Below are positions 12,001 through 20,732 of a stretch of 64,000 nucleotides of DNA, piece after piece; positions within the stretch are counted from its first letter, which is position 1; each line of letters starts with the position of its first letter. Below the pieces are notes generated by a model that saw nothing but the letters and a program-made list of their open reading frames with translations, searched no databases and was not told the DNA's origin. Location: assembly GCA_914767715.1 (NCBI GenBank), contig OU612066.1, positions 38,786,283 through 38,850,282 of the forward strand, read 5' to 3'. The position numbers were made by a program, and so were the translations under genes. Source of the stretch: Membranipora membranacea. Lineage: Eukaryota > Bryozoa > Gymnolaemata > Cheilostomatida > Membraniporidae.

Positions 12001-15000
12001 AGGTTACATTAAGTCTCCCCAAACTAGCTAGCTAATAATTCTTCCTCTTGGGTTATATTGCTTGAATCTTGTGAAGGGAAACAGGTTATTTTTAAAGCAG
12101 TCTATAATGACCATAAACATATAAATACTTACAGTTCTCCTTCCCAGCTTGTGTCTCCTAATCTAATGTATTACTCACACTACCAGCTTGTGTCTCCTAA
12201 TCTAATGTATTACTCACACTACCAATGTGAGCCCAGCTTGTGTCTCCTAATCTAATGTATTACTCACACTACCAATGTGAAACTTACAGCGGTGTGGGGA
12301 GATATCTCATCTGGGTAAACTCAAACACAGGAACAATGGAGAGTTTATTACCGAGCTCATTAACCTGACTTATCGGGTTCTTCTCTGTACATCTACCACT
12401 GTCAGCAGGCCTGTATAAAATATAAAACCAAGAAATATACACGAGTATACATAGGTGGGAAAGGAAATACATTAGTATACATTAATAATGCCTTATGCTA
12501 AAGTTGTGGCAGAGATCATAATAATATGTACACTAAAGCAGAAATACATAACTTTGGATAGGGTAACATACTACACACTGAGGCTTCCGTGCCCTTAACA
12601 ATCGGGGATTTTTGAAATTGTGTGTGGCAGTGTGGCAAAATATCAAACTGATAATTCTTTGTAAGTTTGTTCATAATTCATAGTAATAATGTTTCTGATA
12701 ATCCTTTATATAAGCGAACTGATAAATATCTTATTGATAACAAATAAAAAAAGTTGAAAATGCGACAGTATGAATATCCTCAATTCTCACATCAACTTAT
12801 CAAGAGCCTGATAATGGAACTCTGCTCAACCCTCAATTATACGAGAATATGTAATGTTTAACAGTATTAGAGATGAGATAGAGAGACTGCAGGGTGAGCT
12901 GACAGGGATAAGAAATAAACAGGATCAGTGAGCTAAACCATTGTTCTATACACTTATACCAAGATGGTGGCATCCCCTTTGTTATATAATTTAGAAGCCA
13001 GTACCATATGAAAACATATGTCTGTGATAGTAGATGATTTCATGAGCTAATAATTCTCTCATCTTCGTACATACATCGATAGATAATACTTATACCAAAT
13101 ATAAAGTCATTATCAAAGGGATAACCGGATAATAGAAGAGAGAATGTTTATGTTAATAAGACCAACAAAGGAAAGTCTTCTCAGAGTAGATTAAGTTGGG
13201 TTACTCAACTTTCTCCTGACGCCAAAAACCTCTGAACTTCAGAGATGGTTGCTCGATAAAATAAACGCATTACTCCTTTGTGATGCACTTTGATACCATG
13301 AGCAAACTTGCTATATACGGTTATGTCTGAAGTTGTTCTCCTGCTCGGCCGCTGCTCTCTGGAGCCTGACGAAGCTGATGATGATGATGATCTTGCTATT
13401 GGTATTGCTGTGCTTTCATCATATTTTCTCTTTTTTGTTGGTTGGCGTAAGTAAGCAGTAAGGCCGTCATATTCAGTGTAAGTGTCTCCATCCTCTGAGC
13501 TGCTACTGTCACCAGACGAGGTTTTCTCGTTATTTGATCTCGGCTCACTGGAATATCTCCGAGCGGATTTACTCTCTCTACTCGCTTCACCCTGTTTGAC
13601 TCCTGTAGTGAACCTTCTGTGTCGCGGAGATTTGCTCAGTTTTGTAGAAGGCACAGAGTCCGAGAAATCAGATGAATAATTGTCAGCCATTTCATGTACC
13701 AGACTGGCTCTGACAGTATGTAGACGATGTGTTACAGTTGTGATGATTGTACTCAATAATATATTTACCAAGTTGGTATACCAAGATAACAACAAGTGAT
13801 CTTATCGCTGAAGCAGTCGGTATGACTTTCAATAATCACTGATAAAAGCAGAGAGCCAAGGGGAAAGAAAAAACCTAGGTGGGAAGTCCCCAATCTATCA
13901 ATCTTATATCTTCAACTTTAAAGGGCAACCAAGGTTTCAAACAACTTCTCATTGATGGCCATTGATTAATAGCAGATTGCACCTTCTGCATGGGGAAAAA
14001 GACAAAATATAATTCGGATGATTATTCAGCCAGAATTCTTGTGAAAAATTTCTTCCATCAGGTACTCAAACTCAGCTAAAAGAGAATACCACATAGCAGT
14101 TTCCTGTTCCTGTTATTATTTGGCCTGTGCTCTATAATTATTACAGCAAAGTCTTGGAACCTCCCCTAAACTGAGTCAGCAACTACTTTGAGTTTTGCAT
14201 CGCGTAATGCACAAAGCTGATGCTGCCCAGCACATTATTTGCTACCCATTAATGCATTGCTGCAAAACCTTGGTTGCCCTTTAACTTCTTTTCCCAGGTA
14301 GATTCCTCTGAATATCCAGTCCCACTCATAGAGTTATCCTCTATGGTCCCACTTCCTTTCTTCTAAATGTTCAGTACACGAAAACGCTTACTTTACTTGC
14401 TAAGGATAATATTGGTTTTCTAAATGATAATTATAGTTTTCGATTACATGAACACAAAATATCTGTGCACTCTATTAGACCATTAAGACCCAAATACATG
14501 AGAATGTGTTATTCAGTGACTGTTATTGTATGTGACTATAAATAGGGAGTGATTGTTTGGAAATCAATATCTCTTATCGAATCTATTGTAAGATGCCTTT
14601 TCTACGCTCTGCAAACCAGCAATAGGAAAAACATTTTTGGAATTTCCGGATTGGAAAAACCGAATGAAGAATACCAGTTAGCTTGTGCCCAGGGAAAACC
14701 CATTTATTACACCTATAATATATGAGCCCTTATTAGATTGCTACAGTGTCAATTCTCTCATTATTTGTGATTGAAGTTAGCTGGGTAACAGTAACTTTCA
14801 TGTTATCACCTTCATGACATGTATATATAATAGTGCATTCGTCGATATAACTCCATGTCTGTCAGACAGGTACAGAAACAGATAAGAAGTTACCATGTCA
14901 GCTCAAGTCAATCTATGTAGGCTAACTATATTAACTTCAGTGTCCTGCTAATTCAAATTTCCTGCGTATTTTGTGATTCCTGTAGGGTCCCCTTTGAGCA

Positions 15001-17690
15001 GGTGGTAATGGAACTCACCCAATTTTAACTTTAAGCCATAATTCAGACATTTTCAGCTAAGATTTGCTTTGAATTTGCAACTGTATCACTGATGGCCACC
15101 AACACCAGGCCTTTGGATAGCTGTACCTGACTAAACAGGTGAAGACAAGCAAGCACAGAGCTCACAGTAAATATGGGTTATACTCACACTGAGGTAGTTA
15201 GAAGCTTCCCATCAGCCTTGACCTTCTCAAGGACAGATATGAAGGCCATCCTCTTCCCTTTATCCTTACTATGGGCCTTTGTAATCTCTTCATAGCCTCC
15301 AAACTCACATCGACATGTAAATCTGCAGGGAGTCGGAATAATCATAACATAACATAAGCTTCCAAGTATCACAAAATAACACATCCAACAAGAGAACGAG
15401 AACACATCTCTCATTGCAGTGAATTATATAACACGGTGAGGAGATAAATCAAAAATTCTAACAGCCAGATTTGTTTCACTCACGAGATTGAGGAAGTCAG
15501 CAAGGTCATTACTTAACCATACTCTAGCGATGAATACACTCAATCACAGGCTAAGGTTTTTTAATACACGGTATGATAAATTCTAACACTTTATACCAGC
15601 ACATCTTATCTGAGATTTATTTGTAAGCAGGACGTCTCCCCACAACTTACATGGGACAGTGCGGTGGTCCTTCAGTATCGAGAATCTCAAATGTAGGTTT
15701 AATACCGAGTGTTTGTCCGATTTCATGCAGTTCACTTATGGCATTCTTCCCACTATCGACCTCCATCGCAGCATCTACTGCCTGCTTCAAACCTTCTCCT
15801 AATTGTGGCTGCCTAGTCTGAGATTGTACAAAGCAGCTGTTAGCAGTGAGCGGGGATGGGGCATCGCCACCCAACATGAGATCCGGAGCAGGTTTAGGTT
15901 TGTAGTAGCTGTTCTGAGGTTCAAGCATGAAAGAGGTTGCTAAGGTGCTGGCTAGATCGAGAGAGTTTTTTTCATCGTCTTGGATGGCTGCTGGGATGGC
16001 AGTTCTGCTAGCTAGTGTCTGTATTGTCATAGAATCGAAAGCCTGCATCGTTTTGGCTTGTGGTTCTGCGAGGGCACCGAGAGTAGGTGGTTTCATTTTA
16101 GGAGGCGGGCGAGGCTGCTGCATCATTTCCTGTTGATGAGAATAGGGCTGACTTAAAGCATAAGAATCTAACATTGTACCCATATTAGGAGCACCAGAAA
16201 ACGTGTGATACACAGAAGGCTGTGCCGCAGCAGAGGGGGGAGCTGAACCATACAATCCACCACTAGAATGGGGTCCAGACTCATAAGCACCACTACTGAG
16301 TCCGCCGAGTCCACTATCCCCTCCTTGTGATGAGATTATACTATTACCCTCCTGATTGTCTTCTAATGCCGAGAACATGGCGGCATCCAGTCCTGAGACG
16401 GTCATCTTATCGACTATAGCTAGAACCTGACCTTTCTGCCAGAAGTTAAGGAATGAGCGCTGTCCAGGGGGGAAGACTTTCAGTCCTTCCAACGCTATCA
16501 CAGCTGAGTCTTTCTTGCCTTGTTTTTTGGTCGGTGCAAACACCGCTGGAAAGGCCTGTCCATTAGCAATTCTCCATCGGCATAAGAAGCTAGATTACGA
16601 GAAACAAAACAATATTATACAGTTGCAATCAAGAATTGGGACAAAAAGTTTCAGAACCATCAATGCAATAAATAGAAAGGCTATTTAAAAGAAAAGCTGG
16701 GCAACTTGACAACACAAACAAAATCAACAATATAGTTCTAATAGATATCATAGAACACTGTGTTCTAAATAGAGGAAGTTCCTGGTCGAGTCGGGCGTAT
16801 CAATACCTGGGAGCCTGAGTATGCTCACTATTACTCACTTATACGTCCTGATACGCTGCATCGAGTGAGAAGTGAAATTTAAAAAGCGTTTACGCCTACC
16901 TCATCGCTTGACCAATTATCATTCATTGTAATAAAGTAAGCTATCATAAGCTATCATAAGCTATCATAAGCTATCATAGACTTTTTACTCCATGTATGTT
17001 ACACTGTTATCATTTTTAATATCATGGGCATCAGTATTTAACACCTTTTTATCACAACATATATCTTGTTAGTGATAGAAATAAAATCAATCAATCAATA
17101 CCAGAGCTACACTGTGTTACTACTACTGTGTTGCTGGTGAAATATCATATGGAAGCAGCAAATTATTGAGTTCTATTATTACTTAAATTGATCTATGAAA
17201 ATTTGTCATTATTAATAATGATAACATACCTTGGCCTGTGAGAGTCTCCAATCATAAACAGCACATCATGCTCTATTTTAATCCTACGATTCTGACCATA
17301 CTCCATGAGTATGCTGACTGGATCCCTCCCTGTGGGTGTAGACATTGTCCTCACATCTCTGTTAGGCGTCGACTGATAGGCCTGACCTGATTGGTTAGAT
17401 ACACAAACACAGCACAGTGATTGGGTGATAATGAAACTGAGAGCAGACCTTTGTTACTTACTGAAAAGTCAATGTTATGAATTTATATGACCTAAGTTTG
17501 AATCTGCAGGAAGTTAATAGATTGCTTATGATTAGGTTTTTGAGGATAATATAAGGTATCCAAGTTTATTATGAGATTATGCAGAATTTCTAATTGTTAA
17601 TTGGAGATTTATATCTCCAGAAAACAGCTGTGTACTTAGGCATGACTTACCCACAATCCCTCTAGATGGGCCAGGAGGAGCCGAATACAT
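1..17690 (-). CDS. ADAR: ADAR-type double-stranded-RNA adenosine deaminase, C-terminus cut by window edge
   Basis: The product would convert adenosine to inosine in dsRNA, mainly in the nucleus. I joined 16 exons, in coding order: 17690-17651, 17386-17230, 16589-15651, 15322-15188, 12410-12288, 11055-10832, 10595-10475, 9913-9760, 9602-9398, 9089-8996, 8122-7964, 7210-7110, 6855-6664, 3858-3733, 3454-3322, 167-1. Every join has GT..AG borders and matching phase, giving 3070 nt, about 1023 codons, before the window ends. Order: short N-terminus, dsRBD1, a Gly/Ser/Pro/Gln-rich linker of about 230 residues, dsRBD2, dsRBD3, dsRBD4, deaminase. No Z-DNA-binding domain is seen. The C-terminal SLNW and SRVS..LF..Y.KL blocks resemble ADAR1 more than ADAR2. 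The start at 17690 is the first Met after the upstream minisatellite, but the frame stays open to 17903. Family certain; N-terminus uncertain. Confidence 0.93.
903..1389 (+). mobile_element. Composite tRNA-derived SINE insertion with 9-bp target-site duplication
   Basis: AGTTCAACC flanks the insert at 894-902 and 1381-1389. The right part (about 1238-1380) is a SINE with a tRNA-like head: a box-A-like TGGCGCAATCGGTTAGCGCG and box B GGTTCGAGCCCC, then a body of about 70 bp. The same body also occurs at about 911-977 at the left end, so the insert begins with a 5'-truncated copy and ends with a full one, 260 bp apart. It interrupts the RT fragment at 465-3290. Confidence 0.75.
1662..3045. mobile_element. 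TTAA-flanked inverted-repeat DNA element, non-autonomous
   Basis: Perfect 13-bp terminal inverted repeats, AGAGGAACTTAAC at 1662-1674 and GTTAAGTTCCTCT at 3033-3045, are bordered by TTAA at 1658-1661 and 3046-3049. Removing the element and one TTAA rejoins the RT reading frame in phase, so this is a real insertion. No transposase is seen. TTAA targets are typical of the piggyBac group, but the terminal bases are not the usual CCC, so the family is open. A SINE is nested at about 2255-2603. Confidence 0.75.
2255..2603 (-). mobile_element. tRNA-derived SINE with a GC-rich multi-hairpin 3' end
   Basis: The minus strand starts with a tRNA-like head at about 2603-2505 (box A TAGCTCAGTGTGTAGAG, box B GGTTCGAATCCC). 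The 3' part, about 2262-2338, contains three adjacent GC-rich hairpins in otherwise AT-rich DNA: GGGCGCAGCCC, CCACACGCCGTAGGCGTGG and a GGGAGG..CCTCCC stem. It lies inside the TTAA element 1662-3045. Confidence 0.65.
4064..4135 (-). tRNA. tRNA-Val (anticodon AAC)
   Basis: A 72-nt sequence folds into a complete cloverleaf. The 7-bp acceptor stem has one G-U pair, the D arm is of the TAGTGGTTATCAC type seen in animal tRNA-Val(AAC), the anticodon stem is TCTGC/GCAGA with loop TTAACAC (anticodon AAC), and the T arm is ACGGG-TTCGAAA-CCCGT. A TTTT pol III terminator lies about 9 nt downstream on the minus strand (4055-4052). It sits in the ADAR intron 3859-6663, in the sense orientation, about 205 nt upstream of the acceptor at 3858. 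CCA is not encoded, as expected. Confidence 0.95.
5146..5493. mobile_element. 348-bp MITE in an ADAR intron
   Basis: Perfect 24-bp terminal inverted repeats lie at 5146-5169 and 5470-5493, starting GGGAAGATTTTCG. The 8-bp flanks ACTTGGAT and CTTTGGAT match at six positions, suggesting a diverged 8-bp target duplication of the hAT kind. No coding capacity. Confidence 0.8.
5795..5945 (+). mobile_element. tRNA-derived SINE or tRNA relic followed by a hairpin
   Basis: The head GGCGGAGTAGCTGAATGGTT resembles a tRNA 5' half with box A, and GGGGTTCAAGTCCCAGCCG resembles the T arm with box B. The central part does not fold into a normal anticodon arm. A perfect 15-bp stem with a 1-nt loop follows at 5915-5945. 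It lies antisense in an ADAR intron. Confidence 0.6.
7445..7893. repeat. Imperfect long inverted repeat in an ADAR intron
   Basis: The left arm, about 7445-7531, and the right arm, about 7806-7893, are imperfect reverse complements of about 88 bp sharing CTACTGAATAT and TTGATTTGATGAC blocks, with a spacer of about 275 bp. It lies in the ADAR intron 7211-7963, so transcription would give a long stem. Probably a foldback or MITE. Confidence 0.75.
8282..8930. repeat. Imperfect inverted repeat enclosing a tandem array, ADAR intron
   Basis: The arms, about 8282-8350 and 8860-8930, share AGGAAAGCAAAA and CATAGCAATGAA in inverse orientation. Between them is the array at 8397-8622. The whole lies in the ADAR intron 8123-8995. 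Confidence 0.7.
8397..8622. repeat. 38-bp tandem repeat
   Basis: About six partly deleted copies of a unit of about 38 bp containing CCCAGGGTCTAGAGTATG and TTATCTCCCCTGTTACAG. Confidence 0.85.
11058..11107. repeat. 11-bp tandem repeat
   Basis: About four copies of GATATGTGAAA just outside the acceptor of the ADAR exon 11055-10832. Confidence 0.8.
11169..11243. repeat. 25-bp tandem repeat, three copies
   Basis: Three identical 25-bp units containing AAGCAGCTTCGTGGTACG in an ADAR intron. Confidence 0.9.
11343..12035. repeat. 75-bp minisatellite, about nine copies
   Basis: Nearly identical head-to-tail units of about 75 bp (cores TATATAAGTTCCTGCCTTAG and CTCCCCAAACTAGCTAAC) fill most of the ADAR intron 11056-12287. 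There are no spacers, so this is not a CRISPR array. Low divergence suggests recent expansion. Confidence 0.92.
12135..12285. repeat. Tandem repeat abutting an ADAR 5' splice site
   Basis: Three copies of a 40-50 bp unit (core CAGCTTGTGTCTCCTAATC) end at the donor of the ADAR exon 12410-12288. On the minus strand each unit carries a donor-like GTGTGAGTAA. Confidence 0.85.
13205..13690 (-). CDS. Nested single-exon ORF in an ADAR intron, serine-rich basic protein of unknown function
   Basis: A 161-codon ORF lies wholly inside the ADAR intron 12411-15187, on the same strand. The start MADNYSS has a favourable context (G at -3, G at +4). The N-terminal half is rich in Ser, Arg, Lys and acidic residues ([19 protein letters not shown]). 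The middle has a basic PTKKRKYDE stretch that could be a nuclear localisation signal and a serine run, and the C-terminus is more ordered ([21 protein letters not shown]). I recognise no family. It is not an ADAR exon, because the flanking exons 15322-15188 and 12410-12288 join in phase without it. The frame is open upstream to 13795. It could be a nested gene, a retrocopy or a chance ORF; no clear poly(A) signal was found. Confidence 0.4.
   Translation of the reverse strand: MADNYSSDFSDSVPSTKLSKSPRHRRFTTGVKQGEASRESKSARRYSSEPRSNNEKTSSGDSSSSEDGDTYTEYDGLTAYLRQPTKKRKYDESTAIPIARSSSSSASSGSREQRPSRRTTSDITVYSKFAHGIKVHHKGVMRLFYRATISEVQRFLASGES
13922..14280. mobile_element. 359-bp TTAA-flanked MITE
   Basis: Perfect 16-bp inverted ends, AGGGCAACCAAGGTTT at 13922-13937 and its complement at 14265-14280, are bordered by TTAA on both sides (13918-13921, 14281-14284). 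It lies in the ADAR intron 12411-15187, about 230 bp upstream of the nested ORF start. The TTAA target and AGRG start resemble the element at 1662-3045. Confidence 0.75.
16938..16979. repeat. 10-bp tandem repeat
   Basis: Four copies of CTATCATAAG directly before the retroelement tail at 16979. Confidence 0.85.
16979..17100 (+). mobile_element. 3' tail of a non-LTR retroelement
   Basis: About 120 bp closely match the end of the LINE remnant at 3164-3290 (shared CATGTATGTTA, TATCATTTTTAATATCATGGG, AACATATATC), ending in AATAAAATCAATCAATCAAT. Either an extremely 5'-truncated LINE copy or a SINE using the same tail. Confidence 0.7.
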
Positions 17691-17903
17691 GATCAATGTT
17701 ACTACTACACCTGACAGACTTCTCCTGACATGCTTCTCCTGGCAGACTTCTCCTGGCAGACTTCTCCTGACAGACTTCTCCTGGCAGACTTCTCCTGACA
17801 GGCTTCTCCTGACAGACTTCTCCTGATAGAGTTCTCCTGACAGACTTCTCCTGATAGAGTTCTCCTGACACTCCAGTATATGTGATATATAGGATAATAA
17901 CAC
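17651..17903 (-). other. Possible extended ADAR N-terminus coded through a 14-bp minisatellite
   Basis: The reading frame of ADAR exon 1 ([13 protein letters not shown] then a phase-1 donor at 17650) stays open upstream through the minisatellite at about 17713-17872 to an ATG at 17903. Because the unit is 14 bp, translation gives a 14-residue repeat with cores such as RRSLSGE and CQEKSV. A second frame is also open across the repeat, so openness alone is weak evidence of coding. If used, it adds about 71 basic and polar residues. Alternatively this is 5' UTR, or an acceptor lies just upstream of 17690. Confidence 0.35.
17713..17872. repeat. 14-bp minisatellite at the ADAR 5' end
   Basis: About eleven head-to-tail copies of a 14-bp unit with core CTTCTCCTGRCAGA, some with a GATAGAG variant. 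Confidence 0.9.
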
Positions 17904-18796
17904 CGTCAGCGGTGAGCTGGAAACAAAAATATATCTATGTTAAAAGGTTAAAACTCTCAGCAAACCAGATGGCTTATAATAACAGCCAGTAAAGATAGCA
18001 AATAACTAAATAATAGTAATAATGTTCGGGGTAAAGTTTGCCTTGAGCAGACACTTTATATCTATAGTAGTGTGATCAATTGAATCAATTATCTAATTAC
18101 AGATTGCAACTTCGACGTGATCACATGTCAGGGAGGTAAGAAATATGGAATACAGTACAACAAAACAAAGATCAGTTATAAAATATGCTTTACAGTTTCT
18201 AGTAGGTTATATTATGTTGTTTTCGGGAATAATCGCCAACTTCATATTTTGAAGGTCCCGGCAATATGGCGAACCCATTAGGCCTATCCATTAATCGATC
18301 CGGGTCGGCTAGTGTGAATGGCCCGGGACAGCCCAGTCAGGTAGTACTAGACAAACAGTGCACCCGGTCGGGCTCGAACCAAGGACCTTATGAGCCCAAA
18401 TCAGCTCCTAACCAAAATCTGCAGAATTTTATGATCTTAGACAAATTGTTGTGAAAAGCCTGCTATTGCTGCTATTTTCACTTACATTGTAGTCTTTTAT
18501 ATATGCTTTTGCTTAGGCAATGCTATGATTTCAAATCCATAAGATCCAACAGGCAGTACATGTAAAAGATTTGGTAGTACCTACCTAGTACTATATCTTA
18601 CATCAACTTACATCAAAGACGACATCACGTTAGACCGCCTAGAGGGGCGTAAGGGGCGTGCCTCAGTATTTGGACATAACTACATAAGTTTTGGACATTG
18701 TTCCAGAATACCATCCCATGGGTAGGGCATTTGGGTTCAGAGTGGGTACATGTACCCATCCAGTAGGGCATCAGTAGTATTGTCCTCTGATTGTCC
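17904..18796. other. Spacer upstream of ADAR with a possible SINE relic
   Basis: No gene is seen. At about 18290-18410 the minus strand has a box-B-like GGTTCGAGCCCGACC after a tRNA-like stretch, probably a decayed tRNA-derived SINE. The ADAR promoter should lie here, but no TATA box or start motif is convincing. Confidence 0.4.
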
Positions 18797-19325
18797 TTAG
18801 ATTTTCATATCCCGTATTGTCCGGGGCAGAAAACTGTTATGAAAACAGTTCCCTGTGGCAGCGATAGAGCGTGGCTCGTTCCATGTTTGTGATCTTGTCG
18901 AGACTGTAGTATGGGGCTGGTTTATTATTTCATCGTAGGATGTGCAGAGTGCAGGGTGGGCCTCCTCTCTTGACAGTACCTTATGTAGGAGCTTTACCCT
19001 GGAGTTCTTCCGCCGAATAACTAGCTGTTCCAGCTGCAATTTCTCCTTTGCTTCCGTAACACCCTCTTCCACTTCAATCCACAAATCATTCTCACACCTT
19101 GGTTTTGCACAATCTCGAGCCTCGATCTCCCTCTTTGTGGAAGGATCCCAGGCACAGGAAGCATATTCCAGATGAGGAAGGCAGAGAGACTTGTATGCAA
19201 TCAGTCTGGCTCTCTCCGGTGCCCAGTAGAGAGCTCGTCTGATCATCCCAATCTGCTTTCTGGCGCTGCAGATTTTGTCGGCTATGTCGTCAGTGAACTT
19301 TGTCTTTTTCAGTCCTGCATAAGTG
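18797..19325 (-). pseudogene. Non-LTR reverse transcriptase C-terminal fragment
   Basis: The translated C-terminal region of a LINE RT includes TKFTDDIADKICSARKQIG and LIAYKSLCLPHLEYASCAWD, the usual LxYCxxVW-like block, and ends FLPRTIRDMKI. It is truncated at about 19325 and differs in sequence from the other two RT families here. Confidence 0.75.
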
Positions 19326-19690
19326 TCACATACTTACTTACTTACTTCCCAATTGATCCTAATCGCCGGAATAGCTGGCATAAAGGATATAATAATCAGT
19401 CTATTAGTGCGTAGTCAGGGTTTTGGAGTTTCTGTGGGCGCTGCTCGGTAGTGTGACCCGCGAAAAAGAGAGTTAACATTTAGAAAATAAACAGAACAAA
19501 AAGTGCAGCGTCACAGGCTGTCAAAAAGAGTGACATCTGTAATTGTGGTCCCCATTTTTTCATCTCTGATCAAATTTTCAAGTCATCCGTTCAGATGATG
19601 GTCTGACGGGCATGAAAGTCCCAGTGATAGCTACATGAACATAAATAATACAGTTCAATTTACAAGTAGGTTAGAGATATTTATAGGCGG

Positions 19691-20040
19691 TTATGGGGAT
19701 GGAGGAAATATAACCTTGATGTCATGGCGTATGCGGTTGAAGTAACTGAAACGCCATGCATTTGTCCTGTGTGTCCAGCTGATGGTCTTACCTCTGGTGT
19801 TATGATCTGTAGAAAATCTAATGTAACAGTTAAGGTTCAAATCGAATAATCCGGCTTCAATCTTTCTTAGGAAGAGTATATCTAGATTCTTTCGCCTGTC
19901 GGACAAAGAAACAATGCTATGACGGATCATACACTCAGTCACACTATCATGCTTACGTATCCAATAGATCCATCTCATAGCTTTAAGTTGAACCAACATA
20001 AATAAACTCCTCTCTCCAATGAACTCCCTCACTTTACCCT
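19691..20040 (-). pseudogene. CR1-like RT 3' fragment related to the element at 21.9-26.2 kb
   Basis: The translation matches the last hundred residues of the intact ORF2 at 24761-21921: LKAMRWIYWI, DSVTECMIRHSI, LSDRRKNLDILFLRKIEAG, TRGKTISW. It ends FPPSP at 19691. 5' truncated; a diverged sister copy. Confidence 0.8.
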
Positions 20041-20732
20041 ACCTTACCTTCAACTTAATCCAAACCGTCCACATCACGGGCACATTTGGATAAATATACC
20101 TTCAGCGTGTTCGGAGGGGTATTGCGTACTGGTATTGCAGGTGATTAATTTACAGAAAAAATGTTAAAAATACACCAGTAATTGAACATCAATAAATTGC
20201 CTGCCCAGTTATGAAGAGAAAGGATTTATAGTAAACAAGTTGACCATAGTTAATCGATGTGTATCGGCATGTACTTGATATGTACATGTAATGCTAAGAT
20301 GTTAGTTAATTGTTAGAAGGTTGTCAGGTTAATTTGGAGGAAAATCAGTGGTACTTTTGTAAGGGATAATGAAGTGGAGCTCTTACTTATTTTATATTTT
20401 TTAATTCATCAATCAATCCTCCCAGCCGGCAAGGTTTAGCCAGCAACCTTCTGTAGAGGTTGCCAATGGGCAGCTTTATTGTTAGCCAATATCCTCTGAC
20501 ATCACCTGTCTTTGATAGGTATGCCAGACGGAGCCAGATATCCCCATTTCCCAGCAACAGATATAATTGGTTGTAGATGCTTCTGCTTTTATATTCTATT
20601 TTCTTGCCATTGGCGGTTGCAGAAATATCTTTTCTGGACTGACAACACATAGCCAACACTCAGATATTAATGTATTTACCATCTATTAGTATGGCTCCAG
20701 CATGAGAACAGTTTACTCCCCATTGTTTTCGG
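20041..20732. other. Spacer, nothing convincing
   Basis: No supported gene. A 90-codon minus ORF at 20659-20387 shows no family resemblance that I recognise. Confidence 0.4.

Larger units (their letters stand above)
9760..17386 (-). other. ADAR: ADAR exons encoding four dsRNA-binding domains
   Basis: Each dsRBD is split by an intron near its middle. dsRBD1: exons 17386-17230 and 16589-, from [11 protein letters not shown] to [13 protein letters not shown]. dsRBD2: 3' end of exon 16589-15651 ([19 protein letters not shown], then GPPHCP) plus 15322-15188 (KDKGKRMAF). dsRBD3: 12410-12288 ([14 protein letters not shown]) plus 11055-10832; it lacks GPxH and has KPTAKTEVA in place of the usual KK-containing helix-2 start, so RNA binding may be weak. 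dsRBD4: 10595-10475 ([17 protein letters not shown]) plus 9913-9760 ([16 protein letters not shown]), a textbook domain. The shared split supports origin by domain duplication. That these are dsRBDs is family knowledge applied to visible motifs; binding strength is inference. Confidence 0.9.

Noticed and set aside
11343-12035. CRISPR array
   Set aside because: Units are contiguous without unique spacers and lie in a eukaryotic intron.
13205-13795. The serine-rich ORF as an internal ADAR exon
   Set aside because: It ends in a stop and lacks splice borders; neighbouring exons 15322-15188 and 12410-12288 join in phase and complete the protein.
20387-20659. 90-codon minus-strand ORF in the transposon spacer
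   Set aside because: No family resemblance, no splice or start context; length expected by chance in this much DNA.
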